From contig NC_080671.1 of NCBI RefSeq assembly GCF_030247195.1, forward strand, positions 69,067,412 to 69,131,411: 64,000 bases of DNA, read 5' to 3'. Positions 35,090 to 46,822 of the stretch are shown one piece after another. The notes beneath the pieces were generated by a model. The model saw only the letters and a list, made by a program, of their open reading frames with translations, was not told the DNA's origin and did no database searches. Source of the stretch: Topomyia yanbarensis. Lineage: Eukaryota; Arthropoda; Insecta; Diptera; Culicidae. How positions within the stretch are numbered: the stretch's first letter is position 1; every line of letters starts with the position of its first letter. The position numbers were made by a program, and so were the translations under genes.

Positions 35090-36118
35090 TTTATTTATTT
35101 ATTAACAGATTAAGGCCGAAGTGGCCTTGGGTGCCGTATACAAAAGATTCCTCCATTCCACTCGGTCCATGGGCGCGCGTCGCCAGCCACGCAGTCTGCG
35201 AAGGGTCCGCAAATCGTCTTCCACCTGGTCGATCCATTGTGCTCGCTGCGCGCCACGTCTTCTTGTACCGGTCGGATTGGAATTGAGAACCGTTTTCACC
35301 GGGCTATTGTCCGACATTCTGGATACGTGCCCGGCCCACCGTAGTCGTCCGATTTTCGCGGTATGACAGATGGGCGGCTCCCCCAACAGCTGATGCAACT
35401 CATGGTTCATTCGCCGTCTCCATGTGCCGTCTTCCATCTGCACTCCACCGTAGATGGTACGCAGCACTTTCCGTTCGAAGACACCAAGTGCGCGTTGGTC
35501 CTCCACGAGCATAGTCCAGGTCTCGTGCCCGTAGAGAACTACCGGTCTAATCAGCGTCTTGTAGATGGTCAACTTCGTACGACGGCGAACTCTGTTCGAC
35601 CGAAGTGTCTTGCGGAGGCCAAAGTAAGCACGATTTCCTGCCACGATGCGTCTACGAATCTCTCTGCTGGTATCATTGTCGGCTGTCACCAGTGAGCCCA
35701 AGTACACGAACTCTTCAACCACCTCGATTTCGTCGCCACCGATGCAAACTCGAAGCGGGCGGTTCTCATTTTCTTCTCGTGAACCTCTTCCTATCACGTA
35801 CTTTGTCTTCGACGTGTTGATGGCAAGTCCGACGCGCTTGGCTTCTCTTTTCAGTCTGATGTAGGCTTCCTCCATCTTCTCAAAGTTTCGTACAATAATA
35901 TCAACGTCATCGGCGAAGCCAAGTAGCTGAACGGACTTTGTGAAAATCGTACCACTCGTGTCGATCCCTGCTCTTCTTATTACACCTTCCAGCGCGATGT
36001 TGAATAACAGACACGAGAGACCATCACCTTGCCGTAACCCTCTGCGTGATTCGAAGGGACTCGAGAGCGTCCCTGAGACACGTACTACGCACATCACCCG
36101 ATCCATCGTCGCCTTCAC
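35090..36118 (-). mobile_element. 5'-truncated RTE-like copy in the right foldback arm
   Basis: Exact 11-bp duplication TGGCGTTTAGA (35079-35089, 36119-36129) flanks the insert. On the minus strand it ends in ATAAATAAATAAAT, the short-repeat tail typical of RTE elements. The arm of the foldback element continues on both sides. Confidence 0.9.
35102..36118 (-). CDS. RTE-like reverse transcriptase C-terminal part, open frame
   Basis: A 338-codon uninterrupted minus-strand frame, opened at its 5' end by truncation at the insertion junction. Reverse transcriptase motifs: SRRGLRQGDGLSCLLFNIAL, LLGFADDVDIIV (both catalytic Asp present), then EEFVYLGSLVT. The thumb and tail follow: LYGHETWTM, GVFERKVLRTIYG, TWRRRMNHEL, IGRLRWAGHVSRM and QWIDQVEDDLRTL, a text common to RTE-type elements of arthropods. 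It lacks the endonuclease and fingers, so it cannot act alone; the first ATG is internal. The open frame implies recent insertion. It is not a host gene. Confidence 0.9.
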   Translation of the reverse strand: MKATMDRVMCVVRVSGTLSSPFESRRGLRQGDGLSCLLFNIALEGVIRRAGIDTSGTIFTKSVQLLGFADDVDIIVRNFEKMEEAYIRLKREAKRVGLAINTSKTKYVIGRGSREENENRPLRVCIGGDEIEVVEEFVYLGSLVTADNDTSREIRRRIVAGNRAYFGLRKTLRSNRVRRRTKLTIYKTLIRPVVLYGHETWTMLVEDQRALGVFERKVLRTIYGGVQMEDGTWRRRMNHELHQLLGEPPICHTAKIGRLRWAGHVSRMSDNSPVKTVLNSNPTGTRRRGAQRAQWIDQVEDDLRTLRRLRGWRRAPMDRVEWRNLLYTAPKATSALIC

Positions 36119-36689
36119 TGGCGTTTAGAATCATATTCAAAAAGAAAATTGTATATTTGGCTGCAAATAGTATGAATTATAAAAATATGTCAAAAATTGT
36201 TAGGAAAACTTTTTTATTGAAAGCTACTCTGAAAAAGTCTTTAAAACGATAAACAGTAATTTGTTGATATTTTATGATGGGGCAACGAGAATAACTTTTA
36301 AAAAGTGCAAAATTACACGTATTAATTGATTTCATTCTGTAATAAAATTACAGTTTTGTATGCCAATTAGTATGAAATTTATAAACATGTGTAATGTTAC
36401 TGTTAGAAAAACTTTTTGACCAATAAGTTCTCCATCACGCAATCACATTCAAAATGTTTCTTTTCTCTTTAGGTTGTTATAGGCAAAATATAAAAAATAA
36501 AAAATAGGTGTTTTGCAATTTGATTTTTTAATGTAAACACACAATTTTTTCAGTGCATATTTTTTTCGTGAGGAAGTATTTATTCCCTGTAACTCGTTCT
36601 CAGAGAGTTTTGCTGTATAAAATAGAATAATCGACGATTTTTTTTTGAAATTATTGCGCGTAGAAATGTCTACGCCCTTTAAAAATATT

Positions 36690-38866
36690 GCCCTTAAAAC
36701 AAAATAATCATATTCACTGTGGAAATTGTTTAATCGGTGAAATAAGTAAAGTTTCATCGGAATCTGAGGTGGTCGGTCACGATTTTAGTGATTTTCAGAC
36801 GGATCTTCGTGGAACTCCTCACTCGTCAGTAACTGACACCAACTTGCTGTCAGTTAGGCTATGTATCCAAACTAACACTAAATTGGCGTCAGTTATCGAA
36901 CTTATTTAAGTTAGGTTTTGTGCTCTTGAGCACAAATAAGTACATTTAATTTGTTTTCCTTTACAAAAAAAATAAAGGTTGCATGTAAGTCTTTCTGGTC
37001 AGTTTTCACAGTAAAATTTCCCTTTTTAAATTACTCTCAATTTCAACGCTTTTCGGCATTTGCCAAAAGTATCACAAAACCTCACATTTTTTCTATTGTC
37101 ATACATTTCAGGCATGATTTTCATCTCGTAGCTGCTGCTTCGTTCTTCGTTTGTGTGCGTAGACGTCTCCTGCCAAGTGGGGCGGGGGTGACGGCCCGAG
37201 CCAGGCCAACGGCTCACAGTAGTCACACCACGCACACATAAAATCGTACGTGCTTGTGCCAGTGGGGCGAGGTCCTTTCTGTGCTCTGTACACCACTGAC
37301 TGCCAGCAACGGACAAAGAAACCGAACCAGTGCCAATGACGATGACGCCTGATGAACAAAAACGGTGGACGCGCGCGGGGGAAACGAGCAGCCCAGCATC
37401 CGCGATGACGCTGTCATCAAGTGACGGGTTGCGATGACGATGATGACCGACAATTTTGGTCCATGGTGCAAATGTTGTGCGCAGTTTACCAACACTGCCG
37501 CGGCAGTGCGGTTAATGTGAGCAATGGTTCACACAGACCATGGCAGCGGATTACAGGGCACCAGCCTAATGTTCCGTTCGTTGCACCTCAAACTACTAGC
37601 AGCAGCCGGCAGGAGCAGCAACACCAGCATCTGGAAGGGCGCGCGATGGACCGAATTTTCTGCTCGGCATTTACTGTGTGAGTACGGGCTGTATGATCGA
37701 TGCTCGTACGATTTTCACCCCTTGAATTATGTATGAGGATATTTTGGAAGGGACCAACACCAGCTGGAAAATGGCAGGGGTGAACGAATACAATGAAATC
37801 GGTGGTATATTGTAATGTTGAATGTATTTCAAATGGTAGCATCTGCTGCCGTCTCACTCGACTGTTTTGGTTGTTGTTTTATTTTGGGAATGGGGTGAGA
37901 TCCTGGCAGCATCCAGCATACGCAAGGCAATTCCAGTTGGAAAAAAGAGAGAGACAGCTTCAGTTGCGCATCTTCTTTGTGTTGGGTGATTTTTTGGGGT
38001 GGTGAAGTGGTAGCAATGGTAGTTGATGATGTTCGAGTGGCGAAGAGGGGATCAAGGCTCCAAAAATGGCTGCTAGCTTGGAGCTGCTGCGTGCAAGCAG
38101 GATGGCAAGAGCTGAAAGCACAGGAATCCCAGGGATTGCCACGCACACTTTCGAAGGCAGCTTCCAACCAGACATGGCCGTGGCGCTCTCTCTCGCTTAG
38201 GAGGATAGGGGTTCGCCGTACCGACGGCGATTCATAGTAGACTTTTAGGCGTCAACTAGAAAGCTTGATGCTTTCGCGGTGCTAAACTATAAGGCGGCAA
38301 TGGACCAGAGTCTGGGAGAGAATCCAGAGTAGTAAGGCAACCCAACTATAAGGGCGCACCTCTCGTTGGGAGCACGATCAACGCCGGGACTTGGGTAAGT
38401 TGTTCAACAGCTTTTTATTGCCCTACTTCGACCTCATCGGGACCAAAGTCCTTGTCGGCGGGGTTCCCGGGATCGGGAGCTCTGAATGACGTGTCGGGCG
38501 GAAACGATGCAGGATGCAAGGGATAGGGCAAGCAAAAGGCAAATTCACCAGGCTGCCACTAGTGCTGCTTCGACTGTTGCTCGGGGTTGACCAGCGCCTG
38601 GTCCGGACCGGGGCGCTAATCGACGTCTTCCTGTTGAACGGTTCACAATCGGTCTTATCAAAGCGTGCCAGCCATAAAAAATGCACCAACGGTAATCGTC
38701 ATTGCCATAAATCACCATCGCCATCTTCGAACGCCCAGTTTCACGTGATGATAGTGTAGCTTACCTGTAATGAAAAAGACACCAAAATGTTTCAATTTTA
38801 AAGTGCCCAAAGTGATCGCAGCCAAGTGTGCCGAGGTGCTATTAACCACCCGCCCCCCTAAGCCGA
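36690..38866. other. Non-repeat region, GC-rich from 37100, probably upstream of a gene
   Basis: From 36690 to 37090 it is AT-rich. From 37100 to 38860 base composition is markedly richer in G+C with CAG/GAC runs and shows none of the repeats found elsewhere in the window. Short frames occur on both strands, none recognisable. Several phrases near 38800-38840 (AAAGTGATCGCAGCC, AAGTGTGCC) look like insect 5' untranslated sequence. I read it as promoter-proximal DNA of the candidate exon at 38981. Confidence 0.35.
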
Positions 38867-38867
38867 T

Positions 38868-38874
38868 GTTTCAG
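38868..38874 (+). promoter_or_regulatory. Candidate initiator (transcription start)
   Basis: TTTCAGTGAAAAAGTGC fits the insect Inr core TCAGT followed by the GTG-rich start common in mosquito mRNAs. It lies 110 bp upstream of a Kozak-type ATG. Confidence 0.35.
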
Positions 38875-38980
38875 TGAAAAAGTGCAACTTGCCGTGTGAC
38901 TGGCAGTTTTCGGAGCAGCGGTGTGCCACCAGCGAACAGCCTTTGTGAGGAAACAGCGCCCGCCCGCGAGATGACACAAA

Positions 38981-39096
38981 ATGGCGGCCAATTATCGATT
39001 GGTCCTGGGGCGTGTGATTGAGAGCGGTGAGTCTGTGCGAGTAGGAAAACTGACGACCTCGACGAATTTCGAGACCGAGGCATCATCATATGAGAG
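38981..39096 (+). CDS. Candidate first coding exon of an unknown host gene
   Basis: The ATG sits in CACAAAATGG, close to the insect start consensus. The frame reads MAANYRLVLGRVIES, then GESVRVGKLTTSTNFETEAS, and reaches AG|GTAAAT at 39096/39097, a usable splice donor; an alternative donor GCG|GTGAGT lies earlier at 39027. Only about 39 codons are present and no family is recognisable. A short upstream ATG at 38971 opens an overlapping frame that soon stops. Position after a GC-rich unique region and an initiator supports a real gene start whose remaining exons would lie to the right, beyond a long intron. The evidence is circumstantial. Confidence 0.35.
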
Positions 39097-39633
39097 GTAA
39101 ATCTATTATGTATGGAAGCTTTCTATTTTTTCCATCGATTCGGTTTCGTCCTGCTCTCCGGCGCTGGCGAATCAGCTTTGTCTGTTTCTTTGTTCCTTCC
39201 GCTGGAGACTTATGCAATCATATCTATTTTAGTGGTTCATTTTTTAAGGTTATTTTTTCATGGGTGTTAGCTAGAGACCAGCTTTAAGTTGTGAGATTGA
39301 TTGATTCGTAATGCTTCATACCGTTTTAGCTGTTTCACTCCCAATAACTAACTGTCGGTGTATATGTTTAGTCTATTTCGCAATTCAATGTGTGCTAGAT
39401 TTATAGAATAGAAAAAAATATGTGGTGCATGATCACTGTAACTATCAGTGAGGTCAAATGAAATTGCAGACTGTAATTTATGAAGCGGGTAAGTAATTGT
39501 CATATCACAACTTGCCCAAAAAATATCACAAATTTTACAGTTTTTCTAATTTAATCGTATAATATTTTAACTGTTCAAACTCATCGCAGTTTGTAGTAAT
39601 TTGCAGTGAAATGTATACATATGGTTTGGATTA
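39097..39633. other. Possible start of an intron, AT-rich
   Basis: No gene or clear repeat ends. Composition drops to the AT-rich background directly after the candidate exon. Confidence 0.3.
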
Positions 39634-40299
39634 GGGACGGGTTAACTGATTCAGTTCTTAGAGCGAATCGTATTTGATTCACTCACAAAAATTAATCGAT
39701 TCTTTTGATCAATTCACTCACTCATCAATGAACACCGAAGAAATGTCTGTTTGAACTTAATTTCGAGTACATTTTCGGTACGGTGTACTTTTATTTTGAT
39801 CACAGTAAGCCACCCGCTGCGTCCTCGTCGAAAGTTAGCAGAAGTTAACCAGAGCAAAATTAGTTCTGGCATAATTCTGTCGGCGTTCTAGCTAAAAATT
39901 AGCTCAGATGCAAAAATCGATTCTGGCAGAAATTTTGGAACTAAGTAGTACTGCTAAGCTTTTGTCAGCAATCTGTCAGAAATGTATGGCTAGAGTTTCA
40001 GTTTGATTACTGTCACTATTCTGGTTGATAAGGTATTTTGCCCTAGTTTTACTATCCCTAAAAAAATCCGAAGAAATCCGACAGATTAAGAAATGAATCA
40101 AACCTGAAAGCAGAACGGTTTTTGCCAGCCGAATGAGTATCTGGGAAGCTATCGAACCAATTTATTCCGTTTTGCTTCGTGTCTCGTTAAGATCATAATT
40201 ACCAAACACTATTTCAGTGAATTGCACTCAATTTATCTTCAGTCACTCTTTTTTAAGAGCGCACTCTTTTGATCGATTTCTGAGCAAATCACTCATCTC
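39634..40299. mobile_element. Degenerate TA-flanked element, GGGACGGGTTAACTGATTC end
   Basis: The left end GGGACGGGTTAACTGATTC and the right end, reverse complemented, GAGATGAGTGATTTGCTCAG align loosely, with TA at both edges. Internal repeats of GATTCACTCA and TCAATTCACTCACTCATC echo the ends, as in the elements at 13629 and 31078. No transposase. Confidence 0.4.
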
Positions 40300-40301
40300 T
40301 A

Positions 40302-41508
40302 GTTTGGGACAAAATGAGAAGTTTAGAAAAAAGTGTTCAACAGTTTTGAGTATGTATAAATTTCACTTAGACAATGAGCGGATAAGTGTTTTTCAGTAAT
40401 GATGACATTTTAAGGGTTTTTTTTCAAAGTATCGGAATTTGAGGAATATTTTTCAAAATATTTAAAAAAAAAATATGATTTCTTAAATTTTCATAAATAT
40501 TCGAGCAATAGGTCGTAAGTTACAGCCCATTGAAATGCGCCTCGTCTGCCAAGAGCAGTGACAGCTTGCAACTTTGAACTCGATTATCTCGAATTGTTGT
40601 TTTTCCAAAAATGGCTTTTCCATACCATTTCCGAAAAACTACTCATTCGATTTCATTCATTTTTTTATTTGTTCGTAACAAATTTTTCTCGCACTTAAAC
40701 GTTTCCGTTTTTATGCATAAGATTGTCTAATATCTAGAGCACAAAACATCGATTTTTTTGGGAAAACCTTCGCGTGTACTGGAAAAAATTATTATTTATT
40801 CAGTTTATTCAGTTAATCGTTGAGGTGTAAGGAATGTTCCTATATTAATGAATTTGTTTGAGTTTTAGGATTTTAGTTGATCTGCTGGACTTTCATCGCG
40901 ATCACCGCAAGCTTCTTAAATACAAAAGGGTTTCCATAACTCCACTAATTATCATATTTATTAATAAACTAATGCTTGTTTTCCTTTTCACTGAAAAATA
41001 CGCTTTAAAAAACTACAACTTTAACGTGATAAAATCTTTGGTACATACCTTTAGAAAATTTCAAACTTCCCACAATTTTTTCTCGCAAAGAAGTATATTG
41101 CCCCATAAAATGATCTTCTGTTATCTTATCTACTATCATGTCGATTGAACGACATAATTGTCATTCATTAGAAAAAAATCATTAAAAACATAGATTTGCC
41201 CTTTAAGCAAATAACAATTTAAGTGCTAATTGCCGTGACTGACCAGAGATTTCAAAATGATCATTTAAAACAACACGCTTGGGAATAACATAACCTTTCA
41301 CATTGTGAAAATGATGCTGATCAATACTGACGCCAGCCACGTCCGAACGTATATCTACTAGGGAAGGAAAGGAATGTTTGTCCGATACTTCCCAAGTAAC
41401 TAATACGCATTGAAACGTAGCCTAAAATCTGCTTTGAATCTGCAAATAAAGCGGTCCTGAAGAGCCGTTAGACCCAATATTCTGATATGATGCTGATGTA
41501 ATACCAAA
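40302..41508. other. AT-rich stretch, no gene
   Basis: Only short frames, such as 96 codons at 40858-41148 with Phe/Ile/Lys-rich composition expected of AT-rich non-coding DNA. Confidence 0.35.
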
Positions 41509-41510
41509 TA

Positions 41511-41760
41511 TGGTCGGTGTTAAGTCAGACCGGACTAAGTCGCAAAAGATCAAAAAATGAGATAATGATAGGAATAGACAAAGAATTTCATCAGCGACAT
41601 TCGACTTTTGCCAGATTTGAAATATGTAACAATAAACAAGAATTATGGCAAAAATTAATTTCCATTTATAATGTAAAGGATGTTGCGATCCAAACTTTAA
41701 ACTCGTTTTTCTCGAAATCAATATTTTGTCACTTAGTCCGGTCTGACTTAACACCGACCA
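41511..41760. mobile_element. 250-bp short element with 30-bp terminal repeats
   Basis: TGGTCGGTGTTAAGTCAGAC... at the left is repeated as an exact reverse complement at the right for 30 bp, flanked by TA (41509-41510, 41761-41762). It is non-coding; the open frames crossing it (41422-41966) are by-products. The near-perfect repeat suggests a young copy of a Tc1/mariner-type non-autonomous family. Confidence 0.9.
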
Positions 41761-41762
41761 TA

Positions 41763-43954
41763 TGTTGTGCTATTACTGCGTTGCGATTCACAGAATGCTT
41801 TCTGCAGCAGCAATGCTGCTATATAGCACCAGAAAATAAAGGTCAAATTCTAAATATCGGTACTACCCATGCTATTAAAAAAGCTTCACTTGGCTGTTAT
41901 TTTTCACGATATTTCTTATTTTTCCTTTTCGGTTTGACGAACAAAGATAAGGAATATAAAATTTGAAGTAAAAATATTGTATTTAACTCTCTTCTAATGT
42001 ATTGTATTGATTATTATAACGTTAACGAAATTTGATATGAATAATGTTTTACGACAGTTATCTTTCATAAGTACCGAACAGATGCCTCGTCATACAAGGC
42101 AAGTGGGCTGATTTTGCGTCTAGGCTATATTGTATATGTTCAAATACAATGAAATATACCGAATATAATTCTCAAGAGGAGATGCATAACAAAAAAGGGA
42201 CCAGCATGACATTTGCATTATATTGGCTTCATATTTGCACTATTATAGCACGAAATACCCATGTAAAGCATACATGGTTTGAAGATCCTTCAATCATGTA
42301 TGCGTTATATCATCTTTAAATACATATATAGAGTAGGTATTAATGCCTGTATGCATTTACTCTGCTAACATAGAGCTTGAAAACCTTGAAAAGGCTAAAA
42401 TGGGCTTTTAATGCAATATTATTGCGAGTGTATAGCTAATATTGTGCAGGGCCGTTTTAAGACTACGCGGGGCCCCTGGGCACTATTGAGGTCTACTATT
42501 GGGGACCCCCCCTAATTGAACAGTAGAGTAGGATGATCAAGAACAGATTCTTAACATTACGGAATCGTTTCTACTCCATTCTTTGATGTGACGCATTTTT
42601 CAAATTTGAGCCAAATCATTTGACTGATTGTTGAAAACATTTTTTAAAATAAAATGGGATTCAAAATATACGGAGAACAAAGACAATTTCAAATTTACAC
42701 AACCAGGTTCGTTACTGATGCCCAAATATCGTAAAAAACGCAAAATGACCTGAGTATATCTTAAAAGGTTATTTGTTTTTCGATGATGGCAAACGTTCTA
42801 ACAAGCTATATGCGGTGGTGCGAGTTGACGCTTTGTACATTTGTCTATTGTGACCGGTGCAGGGAGAAAGCGTACTGGTAACAATGAAAATATCGCCATT
42901 CAACAAATTAGTGTTTTGACGACAGCCATTAACATGTTCACTATTCGATATTAGAAATGTTCAATAGCTTAGTTGTCGCGTAAAATTTGTTTAAAGTTGC
43001 TTTCCAATCCAAACGTAAAAATTACTGGAACCTATCAATATGATCGGTACAGTTCATTTCAATGCCAATAATGTAAAACAGTCGAAATATGAAGGATTTT
43101 GAGTTCACGGCATTGAGTAAGAAGAGCTGCTTGCGTGCGGCGCCATTCAAGACATTTTTTAAAAATATTTACGGATTAAAATATCCGAAGTTCTTCAAAT
43201 CTAGAGCTGTTTTGCAATCAATCAAATGGAGAAAATCGCATGTAAAAATTTCCTTGCAACTATTAAATTTCTTTAACAATTAAAACACATAGTAGATTAT
43301 TAATTTTACCATTACCACTGCATTTACTCATTGCAGAATCGTGAAAGCATACCACATGCTTTTTCGATAATAATGTAGTCTTGGCAACACAGTTTGTAGA
43401 TGACACATTTTACTATGACGTTTTGACACGCGGGCTTGCTGATGTGATACTTTTCCTGTGCTGTATTACAATCGAGAGTGTAGATATGAGGTTCGAAATT
43501 GGAAAAAAAAAAAGATGCTAACTAGAGTCGAGTTGGCAAAAAATCACAATGCAAAACATCACATCTACAAAATGTTAGCAAAACTTTGGTACACTATAAG
43601 TGACATTTCCACTTAAGATAAAATTAACATGTAAAGAATTACTATATTTTTATATTATTTGTAGATGATAAACAGTCAATGCTTAGCTTGTATTTGGCAA
43701 AATAAACTCAGTTTGTTTACATTTGTTAGATATGAAGTTTTGAATAAAAGTTAACTCATTTTATTCAAATCTAGAGTAAAGCCAGACTTGATATGTGTAA
43801 ACACGTTGAAAAGGGCATTTTTAAACTTTTTTGGGATTTCATGAGCTTTTGTCTTCATGAATGCTCAAAATATTTTAAATAGGGCAGATGCACTACAAAA
43901 CATTATTTGTTTTGAGCCAGTCTAAGACGGTGTGTCTTAGGCAGAGTCAAACAT
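41763..43954. other. Unassigned AT-rich region
   Basis: Near 42445-42515 a GC-rich patch (GGGCCGTTTTAAGACTACG, CGCGGGGCCCCTGGGC, then GGGGACCCCCCC) looks like a transposon end, but no partner was found. There is no coding family; the rest is AT-rich. Confidence 0.3.
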
Positions 43955-44244
43955 GCCAAATCTGGCCAAAAAGTCTTCATTCGACCGCAAAAGGTTACTT
44001 TTGGGCGCTTCCATGTGGATTTGTCCATTTACAGACTCAGATGTGACGTTGAAATGTATATTTTTACACATCCGCAGATCGCTTGCCAAACAAGATGTTT
44101 TGTTCCGGCCAAACAAGATGTAAGTTCCGGTTTCATCATTGTTGTTAAAAATAGATTGAAACTTGAACCAAAATTTTGGCTTGACGTTTGAATTGGTTCA
44201 ATAGTCATGCAGCGTTTCCTGCCGCTCTGATGCCCATTGAACAT
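43955..44244 (-). pseudogene. Mariner-like transposase fragment
   Basis: On the minus strand KHLVWQAICGC gives the (F/V)WQAIC.CG text found after the first catalytic Asp region of mosquito mariner-like (ITmD37E type) transposases, and the downstream part has scraps of the segment leading to the second Asp. TTMMKPELTSCLAG before it may contain DDET-like remains in a shifted frame. It is 90 residues or less, with stops and shifts. Confidence 0.55.
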
Positions 44245-45685
44245 CTTGATAACATGGGATACGCTGCAATGTGCGATTCCGAGCCGCTATAGATCTATTG
44301 TTCACCCCACGCTATAAAGTTATGAACAATTGAGTGCGACTATTGAAGGCGGTGTTGATATGCAATGGCCTGATGCTTATGGTTACTTAGGTTGCTACCG
44401 CTGGAGAGATGTATCACGGGATGAGAAAAATTGTTAGTACAACTGCCAATTGATTGCTCTGGGCATCCCGCTACCGAGATATTTTTTTAAGATTTGACGT
44501 TGATTACAATAATATCTCGGTTTGCCAAATACGCAACTTGAACTTCGGAAATTCGGGTATTGGGCGGGTTGCTAATATTCAAGGTGGCGTCAAGTGTTGT
44601 GAGCAAAAAATCGTCTTCTTTTTCATTCTCTTAATTGTTAGTATTTAACCTCTAGAATAGTCTCCCGTAATCTCGGTTGCCACACCAAACTTTTTTTTGT
44701 TTTAAGCAGCCATGCATTGCTTGCGCGTATTTGCTGCGACACACGCAGATTTCATTATATCGACAACTTTTTTCTCGAAACCGCGTTTTTCAAATTAGCG
44801 AACACAAATAAGTCAACCAATTGACTTGATTTTTTTTCACGAGAATGTGCAATATGTGTAACCTGTCGATGAACCACAGAAAACAGAATATAAAAGTCAC
44901 CCTATTTTTTGAAAAAAAAAAAAATGAGTGAATTTGGCAGTAAAATATGAGATTTTTCGGTTTTCATGAGCTTTTTTTTCTAAACTCGAGCTTTTTTCGT
45001 TTTCCAAAATGGCCAATTTTCCCAACTTTCTCAGTTGAACCTTAAGCTCTACGCATACGAAGCGACAGGACACACAACTCAAAAAAATATTCACCTTTAA
45101 TTTTTTCTAGCTATTCCAGCGCAGTAACAGCAACAGGGTTGGAATAGGTAGAAAGAATCCATAATGAATATTTTTTGTGACATGTCTTCTGTCGCCAAGT
45201 GTGCAAACAGCTTTAATCAGAGCAATGTGACTACTGCGTTAATCTACATTATCGCTAATTACTTGTCTATTGAATAAAACCGGGAATAATTTAGTGGATA
45301 GAGTTGTACTCGCTTGTCGTTGAACCATTATCGCATGTCCTTACTACAATGACTGACAACAGGCTGGATCTAGCCAATACGTATATATCACGGAACTTAA
45401 TTAAAAGTGAAATATGTTTTGTATGTCACCGTATTTTGTGCTCCAGAGATGTATAATCCAACTATTTTTAGTGAGGCGGGCATTGAATCGTTCAGTTCTG
45501 CGAAATTAATTAATTCTTCTGCACAACTCGTCAGCTCATTTGAATTTGGCGAAGCTAGTATTGATACCAAGGTGAGCTATACCATGCATCAGTGAATTTC
45601 TTTCTCGATCTCTCTGAACCAATGACTCAATAACATTTGTCCACCAATTCTTCTATGTCCGCTCCTAAGCCAACCGAATATCCGA
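44245..45685. other. Unassigned
   Basis: At 44453 the phrase TTGCTCTGGGCATCCCGCTAC resembles the start of the non-coding part of the chimeric repeats at 11085 and 16630. A short hairpin ACCGAGATATT...AATATCTCGGT spans 44473-44522. Otherwise only short frames. Confidence 0.3.
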
Positions 45686-45689
45686 AGAC

Positions 45690-46822
45690 AAAGGATCAAC
45701 ACACACAGCTCATTACCTCAAACTGTTCTGCGCTACGTCTGGTATTCCACAAGGAAGTTATCTCGGGCCATGCATACTCTCTCCCTATTTCAACGATGCG
45801 AACTATCAGCTGAAAGGGCTACGGTTGTCGTTTGTAGATGACCTAAAAATCAAAAACTCAGGAACATAAATAAGTACTGAACGAACGCACTTTATTTGCA
45901 GCGGCAATTTGACACTTTCAGCAGATGCTGTGAAAACAACCGAATGATTCTGAGTCCTGCAAAATGTTCTGCTGTATCGTCCTCCAGAAAAAATGATCCC
46001 ATTGATTTTGAATATAACTTGTCGCGAGTTCTCCGGGTAAGCTGCGTTAGTGACCTAGGAGTGATATTAGATTCGAAACTTACATTTAAGAATCATATTT
46101 CGTATGTTGTTGGTGAAGTATCGCGAATCTCAGACTTCATTTTCCGTACAGCTAAATCCTTTCCAGATATTTACTGTCTTAAAAGCCTCTACTGCTCTTT
46201 AGTGCTCTGGAGTATTGATCGGCAGTCTGGAACACTAATAACATGAACAGTAGCGATCGAATTGAAGGCACTCAACCCAAAGAGAATTGCGTTTTATAGC
46301 ACACTACAAGTGCATTATAGGTTTTAAAAAGGGATTCAAGAGCTCCATAAAACCTCAATTGTTACTAGGGAATGCACATTTATACAGTATGCTCTTCGGC
46401 GCCTCCCTTGGCGCGATTCTGTTCGTCTTCCAAGCTACGATAGTCGGTGTCAATTCATCCAACACAATATCCTTCATCGTCGTAGAGAAGCTACAAGAGC
46501 CTTAATCACCTCTGATCAGAATGATGCATCGATTATCCAGTTTTATTGAAGCGAGTCTACATTCGAGTCAAGTCTAAAACGTTACGCTGAAACTTTCTTC
46601 GGAGAATGCCTTTTCGACGAACGCCGCTAATGCCGCTATCACAATACTACAACGCCTCTTCAGTCGTATTTGTTGCACTTGTTTGACTTTCACTTGTCTC
46701 GGACATTATTAAGGAATAGATTGCTGCAGTTTTTTAGAAATAATTAGGTTAAGTTTCCATCATTGGGGCTGAGTTTGATTTGTTGATGTGTGTGTGTGTG
46801 TTGAATAAATAAATAAATAAAC
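45690..46822 (+). pseudogene. Jockey-type reverse transcriptase relic with 3' tail
   Basis: ATSGIPQGSYLGPCILSPYF and LSFVDDLKI are reverse transcriptase motifs B and C with both Asp residues kept. A shifted frame at 45896-46246 continues with NRMILSPAKCS, SDLGVILDSKLTFKNHISY and FIFRTAKSF, wording of Jockey-clade elements. After a small insertion (46281-46375) the text resumes as LRRLPWRDSVRLPSYDSRCQF in another frame and decays. A GT run and AATAAATAAATAAATAAA at 46791-46822 form the 3' tail. The 5' half of the element is missing. Confidence 0.85.
46281..46375. mobile_element. About 95-bp hairpin element in the Jockey relic
   Basis: The Jockey coding text breaks before it and resumes after it. 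Its right half (CATAAAACCTCAATTGTTACTAGGG) and the GTTTTATAGCAC(A/G)CTACAAGTGC core match the better element at 54890-54993. The left arm is diverged. Confidence 0.65.

Larger units (their letters stand above)
27626..36677. mobile_element. Large foldback element, heavily invaded
   Basis: The outermost ends GGCCTAGACGTTTCTA and GGGCGTAGACATTTCTA (reverse complement) face each other, and the arms match for about 800-950 bp: 27626-27920 plus 31918-32579 against 34839-35089 plus 36130-36677. An exact 8-bp direct repeat TTTAAAAA (27618-27625, 36678-36685) flanks it. Removing the insertions listed separately leaves about 1.8 kb of arms, with only a short centre. No transposase belongs to the arms themselves. 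Confidence 0.85.

Noticed and set aside
35121..35864. Plus-strand frames of 71-110 codons
   Set aside because: They are antisense to the well-supported RTE-like reverse transcriptase on the minus strand.
41422..41966. Open frames of 110 and 149 codons
   Set aside because: They read through the 30-bp terminal repeats of the 250-bp element on both strands; the same peptide start on both strands is caused by the inverted repeat.
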